Shown: in pieces, positions 27,891 through 39,037 of the stretch
Layout of the letters: the number at the start of each line of letters is the position of its first letter
Position numbering within the stretch: the first letter of the stretch is position 1
Assembly (NCBI RefSeq): GCF_017963645.1
Contig: NZ_JAGMWN010000004.1
Coordinates: 186,001 to 250,000 of the forward strand
Source of the DNA: Marivibrio halodurans
GTDB lineage: Bacteria; Pseudomonadota; Alphaproteobacteria; UBA8366; Aestuariispiraceae
DNA length: 64,000 nt
Direction of reading: 5' to 3'
Position numbers and translations under genes: made by a program
The notes under the pieces: generated by a model
The model's database searches: none
The model's input: the letters and a program-made list of their open reading frames with translations, nothing else
Told to the model about the DNA's origin: nothing

Positions 27891-28832
27891 ATGGAGACCG
27901 GACAGTTGTTCGACATCCCCCTGCTGCGCCGCCGCAGGGACCGGGCCGCCATGCGCGACGACCGCGCGGAATTCCTTTTCGAGGAAGCCGCGGATCGGCT
28001 GTGCGACCGGCTGCTCGACGTCAGCCGCCAGTTCCCTTCGGCGCTGGAGATCGGCTGCCGGAAGGGGGCCTTGGCCCGCGCCCTGCCGCCCAAGGCGGGG
28101 GTCGCGCATCTGATCGGCTGCGACGTCTCGGCCGGGATGGCGCGGACGGCACGGGCCCGGACGGACCAGCCGACGGTCGCGACCGATATCGACCTGCTGC
28201 CCTTCAAGGAGGGGGCCTTCGACCTCGTGCTCTCCAACCTCGCGCTGCATTGGGTGGAGGATCTGCCGGGCGCGTTGATCCAGGTGAACCGCGCCCTGAA
28301 ACCGGATGGGCTGTTCCTCGCGGCCGTGCTCGGCGGGGACACGCTGGCCGAGCTTCGCGCGGTCATGGTGGAGGCGGAGAGCCGGGTGCGCGGCGGGGCC
28401 GCGATCCGCGTCGCCCCGACGCTGGCCTTGCAGGACGCGGGCGCGTTGATGCAACGGGCGGGCTTCGCGCTGCCGGTCGTGGATTTCGACCGGGTGACGA
28501 TCACATACGACACGCTTTTCCACCTCGCCGCCGATCTGCGCGCGATGGGCGAGACGGCGGCGCTGATCGATAGCCCACGCGGCATCCCGCCCCGCGTGCT
28601 GTTCCAAGAGGCCGCGCGCATCTATGCCGAGCGCCATGCCGGCCCCGACGGCCGGATCACGGCGACCGTCGATATCGTCTATCTGCACGGTTGGGCGCCG
28701 GACGCCAGCCAGCCCAAGCCGCTGCGGCCAGGGAGCGCGAAGCACAGGCTTGCGGATGCGCTCGGCTCCGTCGAACATGCCGCGGGCGACAGGACGGCAC
28801 CGCCCGATCCGGCGAACCGGCAGGGACACTGA
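27891..28832 (+). CDS. SAM-dependent methyltransferase-fold protein, NDUFAF5-like
   Basis: The 313-aa protein resembles the alphaproteobacterial relatives of mitochondrial NDUFAF5, whose human form hydroxylates an arginine in complex I. The start METGQLFDIPLLRRRRDRA and the SAM motif ALEIGCRKGALARALP (with GCRKG rather than GCGTG) are typical, as is LVLSNLALHWVEDLPGALIQ. GAGGAG precedes the ATG at 27891. It is divergent from comF and seven bases upstream of a membrane protein gene, so these two are probably cotranscribed. Assignment of a complex I role is from the family, not from this window. Confidence 0.8.
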   Translation: METGQLFDIPLLRRRRDRAAMRDDRAEFLFEEAADRLCDRLLDVSRQFPSALEIGCRKGALARALPPKAGVAHLIGCDVSAGMARTARARTDQPTVATDIDLLPFKEGAFDLVLSNLALHWVEDLPGALIQVNRALKPDGLFLAAVLGGDTLAELRAVMVEAESRVRGGAAIRVAPTLALQDAGALMQRAGFALPVVDFDRVTITYDTLFHLAADLRAMGETAALIDSPRGIPPRVLFQEAARIYAERHAGPDGRITATVDIVYLHGWAPDASQPKPLRPGSAKHRLADALGSVEHAAGDRTAPPDPANRQGH

Positions 28833-28838
28833 GGTAAC

Positions 28839-29717
28839 ATGAACACGCCCCCCTCCTTCTCCGCCTTCCACTGCATGGACGGCGCCTTCAAGTATCTCGT
28901 GGCGAACTTCGCGGACTTCGCGCGCCTGGCGACACCGCCGGTGATCGGCCTCGCGATCGTCGAGGCGCTGCTGCAACTCGTGCTTCCCGCACCGGGCGTG
29001 GACGATGCCGGCGGGCCGGGCGGGCTGCCCGTGGAGAATGGCGGCGGGGCGGGTCTCGCCAATCTCGCCTTCTTCGGCTTCAGCATCATTCTCTACGTCA
29101 TGTTCGCGGTCGCGTGGCATCGCAAGTACCTGATCCCGGACGAGGGCATGACGGTCGCCCGGGCACTGAGCTGGGGCCCGGAAAAGACACGTTTCCTGCT
29201 CTATTTCGTGCTCAGCTTCCTGCTGGTGATGCTGGTGGGCGTGCCGATCATGACGGTCGTGATCTTCGTCACCGCGGCGTTCGGCGGCGGGCTCGCCGCA
29301 GGCGCGCCGATGGGGCTCTCCGGCCTTTCGGGCATGCAGATGATTCCTTTCGTCATCGGGTTCCTGCTGGTCTTCGCGATCTTCGCGCGGCTGTCGCTGG
29401 TCTTTCCCGCGATCGCGGTCGGCCGGCGGGATTTCGGGTTCAAGGCCGCCTGGGCGCTGACCAAGGGACGTGCCGTCGGCATGCTCGGCGTGATGATCCT
29501 GCCCGGGCTGCTGGCGATGATCGCCTCCATCCCGGTCATGCTGATCGGCATGGCGCTGGATTCGGCCGGCGCCCTTCAGACGATGACGGGCACGGCGCTG
29601 CTCGCGCTCGTCGGGCAGGCGCTCAGCTACCTCGCCATCGCCTTCGGGGTGTCCGCGCTCTCCGCCGCCTATGAGGCGCTGGAGGGCGCGCGGCCGGACA
29701 ACGCGCGCCCTCAATAG
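28839..29717 (+). CDS. Multi-pass membrane protein of unknown function
   Basis: The 292-aa protein has about six hydrophobic segments, among them VIGLAIVEALLQLVLPAP, NLAFFGFSIILYVMFAVAW, FVLSFLLVMLVGVPIMTVVIF and FVIGFLLVFAIFARLSLVFPA. The last is followed by a motif like FPAIAVGRRDFGFKAAWALTKG, seen in other predicted membrane proteins of unknown role. It starts seven bases after the NDUFAF5-like gene, so an operon is likely. No catalytic motif was seen. The 3' end overlaps the convergent cupin gene by seven bases. Confidence 0.75.
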   Translation: MNTPPSFSAFHCMDGAFKYLVANFADFARLATPPVIGLAIVEALLQLVLPAPGVDDAGGPGGLPVENGGGAGLANLAFFGFSIILYVMFAVAWHRKYLIPDEGMTVARALSWGPEKTRFLLYFVLSFLLVMLVGVPIMTVVIFVTAAFGGGLAAGAPMGLSGLSGMQMIPFVIGFLLVFAIFARLSLVFPAIAVGRRDFGFKAAWALTKGRAVGMLGVMILPGLLAMIASIPVMLIGMALDSAGALQTMTGTALLALVGQALSYLAIAFGVSALSAAYEALEGARPDNARPQ

Positions 29718-30193
29718 GCCGTGCCGTCCTTGCGCGTGCATCGGGCCGCGCCGACGCCGCGCTCCAGGAAAAGATCGATATCGGGATAATGGATGCGATC
29801 CGCCTGGGCGCGCGTTCCGACCTCCAGCAGGCGCACGGGACGCTCGGTGCGATTGACGATCATGTGCCCATCCGCGCGTCCGGCCGGAAACCCGGCGCAA
29901 TGACCGGCAGGCAGATCGGTCTCCCCGGCATCGTTCACCAGCGTCGCCGTGCCGGAGAGGACATAGACGAATTCGTCCTCCGCCTCGTGCCAATGGCGCT
30001 GGGCCGTGGCCGCGCCGGGCGCGAGCTCGGTCAGGTTGACGCCGAACTGGGTAAGCGCGAAAACAGTGCCCAGCGCGCGCTTCGCCCGTCCGTCGCAGAC
30101 GGCGCGAAAGGCCGGTGGATAGGCCGTGGTCCCCTGGCGGGGCGTCAATGTCTCGGGATCGAGCGAAGGGAAGCGTTCGCGTGCATCGGCCAT
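29711..30193 (-). CDS. Cupin domain protein
   Basis: The 160-aa protein has the two cupin motifs in order: a metal-site first motif in RHWHEAEDEFVYVLSGTATL, and PAGHCAGFPAGRADGHMIVNRT as the second. A single cupin barrel with an N-terminal arm fits the small sugar- or amino-acid-binding cupins. Function is unknown. The ATG at 30193 follows AAGGTGACC. It is divergent from dnaG. Confidence 0.8.
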   Translation of the reverse strand: MADARERFPSLDPETLTPRQGTTAYPPAFRAVCDGRAKRALGTVFALTQFGVNLTELAPGAATAQRHWHEAEDEFVYVLSGTATLVNDAGETDLPAGHCAGFPAGRADGHMIVNRTERPVRLLEVGTRAQADRIHYPDIDLFLERGVGAARCTRKDGTAY

Positions 30194-30289
30194 GGCGGTC
30201 ACCTTTCAACGACAGCATCGCGCGCGGACGATTCTGATATGATACGGATTCACGACGCGCGCCAGCCTTTAGTGCGTTAAGGGGACAGA

Positions 30290-32191
30290 ATGGCCTTCCC
30301 GCCCGGATTCCTGGACGATATCCGCGCCCGCATCTCCCTGGTCGGGCTGGTGGGGCGGCGTGTCCAACTGAAGCAGAAGGGGCGCGGCGACTGGTGGGGC
30401 ATATCCCCCTTCACCAACGAGAAGACGCCGAGTTTCCATGTCGTCGAGGACAAGGGCTTCTTCCACTGCTTCTCCACCGGCGAGCATGGCGATCATTTTT
30501 CCTGGCTGATGAAGACCGAGGGGCTGGAGTTTCCGGAGGCGGTCGAACGCCTCGCCGGGGAGGCCGGCCTGGAGATGCCCCGCCGCACGCCGGAGGACCG
30601 CAAACAGGCGGAGCGGCGCAAGAGCCTGCACGACGTCATGACCTTCGCGGTCGCCTGGTACGAGCGGCAATTGCGCAAGCCCGCCGGTCGGGACGCCCAT
30701 GACTATCTCAAGGGGCGGGGGTTGAGCGAGGCGACGATCGCGCGCTTCTCCCTAGGCTTCGCGCCGGACGACCGGGAGGGGCTGGCCGGCGCCGCCAAGG
30801 CCGAAGGCATCGAGATGGAGGCGTTGATCGAGGTCGGTCTCTACCGCAAGGCGGAGAGCGGACGCCCGCCCTATCCCCTTTTCCGCGAGCGGGTAATGTT
30901 CCCGATCGCGGACACGCGCGGGCGCTGGATCGCCTTCGGCGGGCGTTTCATGGGCGACGCCAAGGCACGGGGAATCGGCAAATACATCAACAGCCCCGAC
31001 ACCCCCCTATTCGACAAGAGCCGAACGCTCTATCACCTGGGCGAGGCGCGCGACGCGGCACGCCGGGACGGCGCGCGCCTGCTGGTGGCGGAAGGCTACA
31101 TGGACGTGATCGCGCTGGCTCAGGCCGGCTTCCAGGGAGCGGTGGCGCCGCTCGGCACCGCGATCACGGAGGAGCAGATCGCGCTCCTCTGGCGCGTGGC
31201 GGACGAACCGGTGCTGTGCCTCGACGGCGACGCAGCCGGTGGGCGCGCGGCGCTGCGGGCGGCCGAACGCGCGATGCCGCAACTGAAACCGGGCAAAAGT
31301 CTCGGCTTTGCCTTCCTGCCCCAGGGGGAAGACCCGGACAGCCTGATCGCCAATAGCGGCGCGCCGGCCATGGCGGGCGTGGTGGAAGCGGCCCGCCCCC
31401 TCTTCCAGGTGGTCTGGGAGGCGGAGCGCGACCGCGCGCCCTTCGACACGCCCGAGCGCCGCGCGGATCTGGAAAACCGACTCAAGCAACTTGCCGGACA
31501 AATCGAGGACGAAACGGTCAAGAAGCAATATTTCCGCGCGATCAACGACAAGCTCTGGGAACTCGCCCGGCGGCGGAACCGGCCCCCGCGCAAGGCGGGC
31601 GGCCTTTCCGGTCGCGGGCCGGGCGGGGGCCGCGCGCCCTGGCGCGATGTCTCCCGGGCCCCGCATGCGGCCGAGCCGCTGGGTCGCGCGTTGAGCGGTC
31701 AGGCGGGCGGGCTCAGCCGGCGTCAACAGCAATTGGTGCTGCTCATCCTCGCCAACCATCCGGGGTTGATTGAGGAATTCGATGAGCCGCTCGCCGCCTA
31801 TGACCTGGACGCCGATCTTGACAAAGTGAGGCGCGCCTTACAAAAACTCGCAGCCTCGGGGGAGCCGCTTGATTCACGGACCGTGCGCGACCACTTCTCT
31901 CAGCGTGGGGACCGAACGGCCCTGCGGCTGGTCGACGACGCCAACCTCTATCAACTGGCCCGCCAGGCACGGCCCGACGCCCTCATGGATGAGGCGCGCG
32001 CCGCGCTCGACCACATGCTCCTGATCCGTACTCAGGGCATGGTGCGCGCGGAAATGGGCCGCGCCGGGGGGCGTGCGAGGGGGGACGGCGGCGACGAAGC
32101 GGCCGCCGAGGCGAGACGGTTGGCCATGTGGCGCGACGTTGACGCGGGCGAGGCGGCGCTGGGCCGCGGCGTGATCGACGAGGATGATTGA
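30290..32191 (+). CDS. dnaG: DNA primase DnaG
   Basis: The 633-aa protein is the replicative primase that makes RNA primers with DnaB helicase. It has the N-terminal CHC2-type region (EKTPSFHVVEDKGFFHCF), the TOPRIM catalytic core (LLVAEGYMDVIALAQAGF, VLCLDGDAAGGRAA) and a C-terminal helicase-binding part. Three of the four usual zinc ligands are replaced: Ser39 for Cys and Thr42 for His in ISPFTNEKT, and Thr63 for the last Cys in HCFSTG; only Cys60 remains. It is followed 96 bp downstream by rpoD, the common primase-sigma arrangement of the macromolecular synthesis operon. The start ATG at 30290 is in keeping with homologues (MAFPPGFLDDIRARI). Confidence 0.95.
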   Translation: MAFPPGFLDDIRARISLVGLVGRRVQLKQKGRGDWWGISPFTNEKTPSFHVVEDKGFFHCFSTGEHGDHFSWLMKTEGLEFPEAVERLAGEAGLEMPRRTPEDRKQAERRKSLHDVMTFAVAWYERQLRKPAGRDAHDYLKGRGLSEATIARFSLGFAPDDREGLAGAAKAEGIEMEALIEVGLYRKAESGRPPYPLFRERVMFPIADTRGRWIAFGGRFMGDAKARGIGKYINSPDTPLFDKSRTLYHLGEARDAARRDGARLLVAEGYMDVIALAQAGFQGAVAPLGTAITEEQIALLWRVADEPVLCLDGDAAGGRAALRAAERAMPQLKPGKSLGFAFLPQGEDPDSLIANSGAPAMAGVVEAARPLFQVVWEAERDRAPFDTPERRADLENRLKQLAGQIEDETVKKQYFRAINDKLWELARRRNRPPRKAGGLSGRGPGGGRAPWRDVSRAPHAAEPLGRALSGQAGGLSRRQQQLVLLILANHPGLIEEFDEPLAAYDLDADLDKVRRALQKLAASGEPLDSRTVRDHFSQRGDRTALRLVDDANLYQLARQARPDALMDEARAALDHMLLIRTQGMVRAEMGRAGGRARGDGGDEAAAEARRLAMWRDVDAGEAALGRGVIDEDD

Positions 32192-32287
32192 CCCGCCCGG
32201 CATCGCGCAGGCGGCGACGGGCGACACCGGGGACCTTCGGCACGGGCAGCGGGCACCCTGGAAGCGTTAGGAAGCGGAAAAGACGAG

Positions 32288-34378
<2,091 letters not shown>

Positions 34379-35155
34379 GGGCGGGGACGCTTCGCCCCCT
34401 CCTTATCCGGCCGATCCAGCACGGCGCGTTCACGGCTTTCCCGCGACGCGTTGTTCAATGATGTTGGCAGGGATCTCGGGAGCGGTCGCCCTAATCGTCC
34501 TCCTCGCAGGCGTCGGCTGGACCGCCCTGCCGAAGATTATGATCGAGGGCACGGTGTCGACTGCGGATTGGCCGGCCTCGATAATGGTTCTCTTATACCA
34601 AATCTTGCTGATCACGCCCCATGCGGATCGCGTTCGGCCTTGGTCGGGTAGGAAGGTGGCGCGGGCGATGCGGGGCATCGCCACGGCACGCGCTCCTGGC
34701 CGGGAACCAGGGAGGGACGTCCCCATGGGTCGTGATCAACAAGATTTGGTATTATCGATCGCCGCCTTCTATATTCACCATCCGACCAACCAGTGGCGGG
34801 ATTACGATCCGTCGCGCTGTCCGGAATCCTTGTCGCCTTGGAGGATCAAAGGCTCTGGGTCGAGCAGAAACAACTCGTGATTCCGGTCGACCACATCGCC
34901 CGTCTTTATGTCTCGCCGTGGCGCGATATCGGAAATCGACTTCCCCGGCCCGCCCCTCCCCGTCTTCCAATCCTGATCTCGACCGGCGGCAAGGGGCGCG
35001 CGACTTCACGACACTCGACGTGCCGCTCTTCCCATGCCCATATTCGGCGGCGTAGATGGCCTTACCCTTGCGCGGTGGGGCCGAGCCGCATGGAATCGCG
35101 GTCATGACACGGTTCTAGAGGGAACCCCCCAGCAGTCCCGGGAGGATGCGCGACG
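34379..35155. other. 777-bp intergenic region after rpoD
   Basis: No convincing gene was found. Several open frames of 60-140 codons overlap here on both strands, but none has recognisable sequence, and codon use looks random. The region holds the inverted-repeat element described separately (34595-34752). The stretch 34793-34980 on the + strand could encode a short hydrophobic, valine- and isoleucine-rich peptide (LVALEDQRLWVEQKQLVIPV), which I could not assign; it may be a decayed gene. Confidence 0.5.
34595..34752. repeat. Inverted-repeat element, MITE-like (about 158 bp)
   Basis: The left arm at 34595-34616 begins ATACCAAATCTTG and the right arm at 34731-34752 is its reverse complement with one mismatch in 22. 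Similarity continues inward (CCCATG then GGA) to about 33 nt with three mismatches. The interior has a further hairpin, GCGATGC with GCATCGC around GGG. There is no coding frame across it. The structure is that of a miniature inverted-repeat element or a palindromic repeat family, but no second copy was seen in this window. Confidence 0.6.
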
Positions 35156-36577
35156 ATGCGCGAGAAACTGGCCGAACTGGTATATCAGGGACCGCTCGGC
35201 CAATATCTCTGGCGTCCCTGGTACGACCGGGTGACGCTGCCGCTGGTCACCTCCCTGGTTTTTCCGCTGAGCCGGGCCTGGGCGGCCGCCGATGCCGCCA
35301 CGGCGGCCGAGGAAACGGGCGCCGACCCACAGGCCGCTTTTCTCCGCGCCATCGGCGGTGGCGCGGATCGGCCCGCCGGCGCGGTGCCCAGCCGCGCCAC
35401 CCTCGCCCTCTTCGCCCGCGCCCGGCAAGGCTATGTCGAGGCGGAAGCCGCGCTGGAAACCGCCCTCTTCCGGCGGGACGGCCCCGATAGCGGCTTCACG
35501 GACCTGGCCGACACGCGCGATCGCGCGGCCGTGCGCTTCATGGGACAGCGCACGCTCTTCGCGCTCCAGCATCTGCGCCATCGCCTGCCGGCGGTGCGCT
35601 TCGCGATCGAAGGACCGGACGCGGTGGCGGATACCCACGGCCTCCGTCTGGCGCGGCCGGACGATGCCTTCCGGCTGTCCGACACGCCGCCGGCTCTACA
35701 GCTCTCGCGCCCGGTCATGGGGGAGAGCTTTTCCCGGCGCTATCTGCGCGAGGACGGCCCGGCGGAGGCAAGCGACCGCGCGCCCGGACCCTTGCGCGCG
35801 ACGGTGCTGGAGCCGCCCGGCGGCGCGCCCGACGCCGCCGTGATCATCGCCCACGGCATCGCGATGGAGGAAGATTACTGGGGAGGCTATTCGATGCTGA
35901 CCCATTGGCTGCTGGCCAGGAACATCGCCGTCCTGCTGCCGGAGGGGCCATGGCATGGGCGGCGGCGCGCGCATGGGCGCCATGGCGGGCGCTATGGCGG
36001 GGAAACGGTGGTGGCGCGCGGCCCCGCCGGCCTGATCGACTATTTCGCGACCCATGTGCCGGAACTGGGGCGGGTGACCTTATGGGCACGCGGACGATGG
36101 GGGGCCCCGGTGGGGCTTCTCGGCATATCGCTCGGCGCGTTGACGGGGCAAATGGCGCTCTCCCACGCGGGGGGCTGGCCGGCACCGGCGCGCGCGGACG
36201 CCGCGCTGCTGGTCGCGCCCAGCGACGATGTGGAGGCGACCGTCTTCGACGGTGCCCTGACCCGTGGGATCGGCGCCACGGACGAACTGGTCGCCCATGG
36301 CTGGACGGCGGCACGGATCGCGGCGCTGCGCCCGCTTTTCGAGCCACCGGCGCAAAGCCCTCCCGCCCTCGCGCCGTCACGCATCCTGGTGGCGCTAGGC
36401 AGGCGGGACCGGGTGGTGCCATATGGAACCGGACTCGGCCGGTGCGAGCGCTGGGCGATCCCCCGGGCCAACCGCTATCTGCGCGACCAAGGGCACTTCG
36501 CCCTCGCTCTCGGCCTGCCGAGCGCACCGGAACCGTTGGAGCATCTGTACGGTCTGTTGACGGACTCCCGCCCCTAG
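35156..36577 (+). CDS. Alpha/beta hydrolase, ABHD18-like (DUF2048 type)
   Basis: The 473-aa protein has a long N-terminal region and a C-terminal alpha/beta hydrolase domain. The oxyanion part is AVIIAHGIAMEEDYWGGYSM, the nucleophile elbow LLGISLGALTGQMALSH, and the acid and base are in ALGRRDRVVPYG and RDQGHFALALG. The PEGPWHGRR stretch after the first strands is typical of the ABHD18 family, whose human member acts on lipids. GGGAGG precedes the ATG. Substrate in bacteria is unknown. It is followed 20 bp later by a small cupin gene on the same strand. Confidence 0.78.
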   Translation: MREKLAELVYQGPLGQYLWRPWYDRVTLPLVTSLVFPLSRAWAAADAATAAEETGADPQAAFLRAIGGGADRPAGAVPSRATLALFARARQGYVEAEAALETALFRRDGPDSGFTDLADTRDRAAVRFMGQRTLFALQHLRHRLPAVRFAIEGPDAVADTHGLRLARPDDAFRLSDTPPALQLSRPVMGESFSRRYLREDGPAEASDRAPGPLRATVLEPPGGAPDAAVIIAHGIAMEEDYWGGYSMLTHWLLARNIAVLLPEGPWHGRRRAHGRHGGRYGGETVVARGPAGLIDYFATHVPELGRVTLWARGRWGAPVGLLGISLGALTGQMALSHAGGWPAPARADAALLVAPSDDVEATVFDGALTRGIGATDELVAHGWTAARIAALRPLFEPPAQSPPALAPSRILVALGRRDRVVPYGTGLGRCERWAIPRANRYLRDQGHFALALGLPSAPEPLEHLYGLLTDSRP

Positions 36578-36597
36578 GCGATGGAAGGAAAGACGAT

Positions 36598-36936
36598 ATG
36601 ACGACGAAGGCGATCGACCGGCAACGAACGGGCAGCCGCTTCGTGGACCCGGGGGAGCAAGCGTGGCGGGAAACCGACGCTCCCGGCTTCCTGATAAAGC
36701 CGATCTTCGAGGATAGCCGCACCGGCGAGAGCACGCTGCTCATGCGGATCGAGCCCGGCGCCTTCACGCCCGCGCATGCGCATGACCGGCTGGAGGAGAT
36801 ATTCGTCCTCGACGGCGATTTCCATGACGAGGAACGGACCTACGGCCCCGGCCACTATTGCCAGCGCGCCATCGGCGCCTCGCATACCGCCGGCTCCAAG
36901 GGTGGCTGCACCGTGCTTCTGGTCTATCGCGATTGA
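36598..36936 (+). CDS. Small cupin protein, ChrR-like
   Basis: The 112-aa single cupin has the first motif in RIEPGAFTPAHAHDRLEEIFVLDGDF and the second in YGPGHYCQRAIGASHTAGS. The His-x-His and glutamate of the first motif and the histidine of the second are all present, so it probably binds a metal. Its shape resembles the anti-sigma ChrR cupin domain, but no sigma factor is nearby. The ATG at 36598 follows GGAAGGAAAG, 20 bp after the hydrolase gene, so the two may form an operon. Confidence 0.82.
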   Translation: MTTKAIDRQRTGSRFVDPGEQAWRETDAPGFLIKPIFEDSRTGESTLLMRIEPGAFTPAHAHDRLEEIFVLDGDFHDEERTYGPGHYCQRAIGASHTAGSKGGCTVLLVYRD

Positions 36937-37043
36937 CCCGCGCCGCGCTCTCCGCATTGCGCCACGCGATCTTTCATACGCCGGGGAAAGCTGATAAATC
37001 CACCGCCTATCGCCTCGGCTCCCGCCACGGGTAGCGACGCGCG

Positions 37044-37120
37044 GGGCCCGTAGCTCAATTGGTCAGAGCGAACCGCTCATAACGGTTTGGTTGCAGGTTC
37101 GAGTCCTGCCGGGCCCACCA
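37044..37120 (+). tRNA. tRNA with CAU anticodon (Ile2 or elongator Met)
   Basis: A 77-nt tRNA with the CCA encoded. The acceptor stem is GGGCCCG with CGGGCCC, the D-loop reads AGCTCAATTGGTCAGAGC, the anticodon stem pairs AACCG with CGGTT around the loop CTCATAA (anticodon CAT), and the T-arm is GCAGG-TTCGAGT-CCTGC. A CAU anticodon means elongator Met or, after lysidine modification, Ile2; I cannot decide between them by eye. Its 3' end is the attachment site of the adjacent mobile element, and the recombinase gene ends antisense within it. Confidence 0.93.
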
Positions 37121-38654
37121 TTCCCTTCGGGGCGGTACAGTAAGACGTTAGAAGCCGCAGAGGCTCTGAGATTGGGGCGGTTCGATACCCCTCGTTTCGG
37201 CAGTAGGCGATGCGCTCTGTGAAGAGCATGCGAAGCACGATTCTTTGCAGCTCGTACCGGCCCGAAGCCCACAGTTTGTGCGGGTTTGCCAAGACGGTGC
37301 AGGCGGTTCGATACAGATCGTCGAACTTGCCTTGCACCGGGCTGGCATTCTTCGCCGTGTCTTCCAAGAACAGCCGCCGCCGATCCAACGCCGCGATCTG
37401 CTTTTCATAGGCGCTGATCACCGCCGGGTTGGTGGCCTCCATGATGCGCTCGACCAGCTTCCCGGTCTTGGCCTCAAGCGCCGGAATTTCCGCGCGGGCC
37501 TCATCGGCCGTTTGCCGTGACAGGGTTGTCATCTGGCCCCAGCGCTGAATGAACATGCTCTTCACCATGGCGAAGACGCGCGGCGCGGGCGTGATGGATT
37601 TCAGAAGGGTTTCGAACTCCCCTTCGATTTTTTCCCGGCGCACCGACTTGCCCTTCATCTCACAATGACGGTTCTGGCAGGTATAATACGGGTAATGGGT
37701 GTTGCGCCCCTTGCTCCATGCCGCCGTGAGGTTATTGCCGCAGCAGGCGCAGGCGATGAAGCCGCGCAGCGGAAAATCATGGTTCAGGTCTTGGCGCGCG
37801 GGCGCATGAGCGTTGCCCGCGAGGCGGTCTTGAATCTTCCGCCATGTCTTGAGGCTGATCAACGGCTCATGCTTGCCCGGATGCATGGAGATGCCCCACT
37901 TGGGCACATTCATGTAGCCCGCATAGATCGGATTGAGCAGCGCATTCTTCGCCATCTGGCGCGATAGGCCATAGCGCCCGCGCCGCCTGGTCTCGGGAAA
38001 GCCGTTGATGAAGCGCGCCACTTCCGAGGTGGTCTGGAACCTCCCGGCGGCGAAGCCCTCAAGTGCCTCTTTCATCACCGGCGCGATGGCTTCATGAGGC
38101 ACCAGCATCTTGCCGCCATCCTTCGCCTTGGCATAGCGATAGCCCAGAATGGTGCCGAAACAGTAATAACCGCGCTCCACACGGACGCGCATTTTCTGCG
38201 TCACCTGCCGTCCATTCTGCTCGCGCTCAAGCTGGCCTTGCGCGGCGGCGATGGTCTCGAAAAACAGGCCCTCGGGGCTATCCTCGAAATTGTAATTGAG
38301 GCACTCGCGCACCGCGCCGCGCTCATACATGATGCGTCGCAGGCGCAGATGGAACTCGGTATCGCGGGCATAGCGCTTGAGATCATCGAAGATCACCACG
38401 AAACGCTCATCGGGGCGGGCATCGAGATAGGCGAGCAAGGCCACCATGCCGGGGCGGTTGATGAAATCGCCTTTGCCGGTGATATCATCGGGAAAGATCG
38501 CTTCCACCTCGTAGCCCTTGGCCTCGGCATATTGGCGGCAGCGGTATTCCTGACTATCCAGCCCGTTGCCATTCGTATCCTGTTTCCTGTCCGAGACGCG
38601 GCAATAGATGACCGCCTTGCGCGGCGGCTCGGGGTTCATAATCAGATGGTTCAT
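37077..38654 (-). CDS. Large serine recombinase (site-specific integrase/excisionase)
   Basis: The 525-aa protein has the resolvase-type catalytic domain with the nucleophile Ser21 in VIYCRVSDRKQDTNGNGLDSQE, the Recombinase domain (SEVARFINGFPETRRRGRYGLSRQMAKNALLNPIYAGYM) and a zinc-ribbon with CACCGNNLTAAW and YYTCQNRHC, followed by a coiled-coil segment. It is the likely integrase of the element. The C-terminal residues TAPKGMVG are encoded by the attL core, and the last 11 residues and stop come from the tRNA gene, so they are an accident of integration. In the excised circle the frame would go on into 54444-54292. AGAGGAG precedes the ATG, which overlaps the stop of the upstream small gene by four bases. 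Confidence 0.92.
   Translation of the reverse strand: MNHLIMNPEPPRKAVIYCRVSDRKQDTNGNGLDSQEYRCRQYAEAKGYEVEAIFPDDITGKGDFINRPGMVALLAYLDARPDERFVVIFDDLKRYARDTEFHLRLRRIMYERGAVRECLNYNFEDSPEGLFFETIAAAQGQLEREQNGRQVTQKMRVRVERGYYCFGTILGYRYAKAKDGGKMLVPHEAIAPVMKEALEGFAAGRFQTTSEVARFINGFPETRRRGRYGLSRQMAKNALLNPIYAGYMNVPKWGISMHPGKHEPLISLKTWRKIQDRLAGNAHAPARQDLNHDFPLRGFIACACCGNNLTAAWSKGRNTHYPYYTCQNRHCEMKGKSVRREKIEGEFETLLKSITPAPRVFAMVKSMFIQRWGQMTTLSRQTADEARAEIPALEAKTGKLVERIMEATNPAVISAYEKQIAALDRRRLFLEDTAKNASPVQGKFDDLYRTACTVLANPHKLWASGRYELQRIVLRMLFTERIAYCRNEGYRTAPISEPLRLLTSYCTAPKGMVGPAGLEPATKPL
37113..37136 (+). repeat. attL core (24-bp direct repeat)
   Basis: The core begins GCCCACCA, which is the 3' end of the tRNA, and ends GGGGCGGT. 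An identical copy is at 54445-54468. On the - strand it encodes TAPKGMVG within the recombinase frame. Confidence 0.88.
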
Positions 38655-39037
38655 GTCTCCTCTCTTTCTGCGCGGCTATCCTCGGTGGCGGCGCGCGGTT
38701 CTGGATGGTTTTCCTGCAAATAGGCCCTGAGCGATTCTACTCCGGATTCAGAATCAGGGGGCGGCCTCAAGCCCTGATCGCCGGGTTTTCCACAAGAATT
38801 TTGGGTCTGCTGGAGCGGGTGCATGTTGAAGCCGAGCGCGACGAACTCGCACACGATGTTCCAGACGAGGGTGATGTATTCCGCCTTCTCCTCCTCGCTC
38901 CAATCGGCATCGTCGAGGAAGTGCATGAACTCGGAGGCGTCGAATTCGAGCGCGGGATAGGCGGAGGATGCGGGCGGATCGGCGGCCCCGTCGGTGGCCT
39001 TGGCGTTGAAATGATCCGTATCGTGTTTGTCGCGCAT
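38651..39037 (-). CDS. Small acidic protein of unknown function, coupled to the recombinase
   Basis: A 128-aa protein with an acidic central part, EFDASEFMHFLDDADWSEEEKAEYI, followed by a short hydrophobic helix TLVWNIVCEFVALGFNMHPL and a polar C-terminal tail. No known domain was recognised. GGAGG precedes the ATG. Its stop overlaps the recombinase start by ATGA, so it is translated from the same message; it could be a recombination directionality factor or a regulator of the recombinase, which is inference from position alone. Confidence 0.7.
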   Translation of the reverse strand: MRDKHDTDHFNAKATDGAADPPASSAYPALEFDASEFMHFLDDADWSEEEKAEYITLVWNIVCEFVALGFNMHPLQQTQNSCGKPGDQGLRPPPDSESGVESLRAYLQENHPEPRAATEDSRAEREET

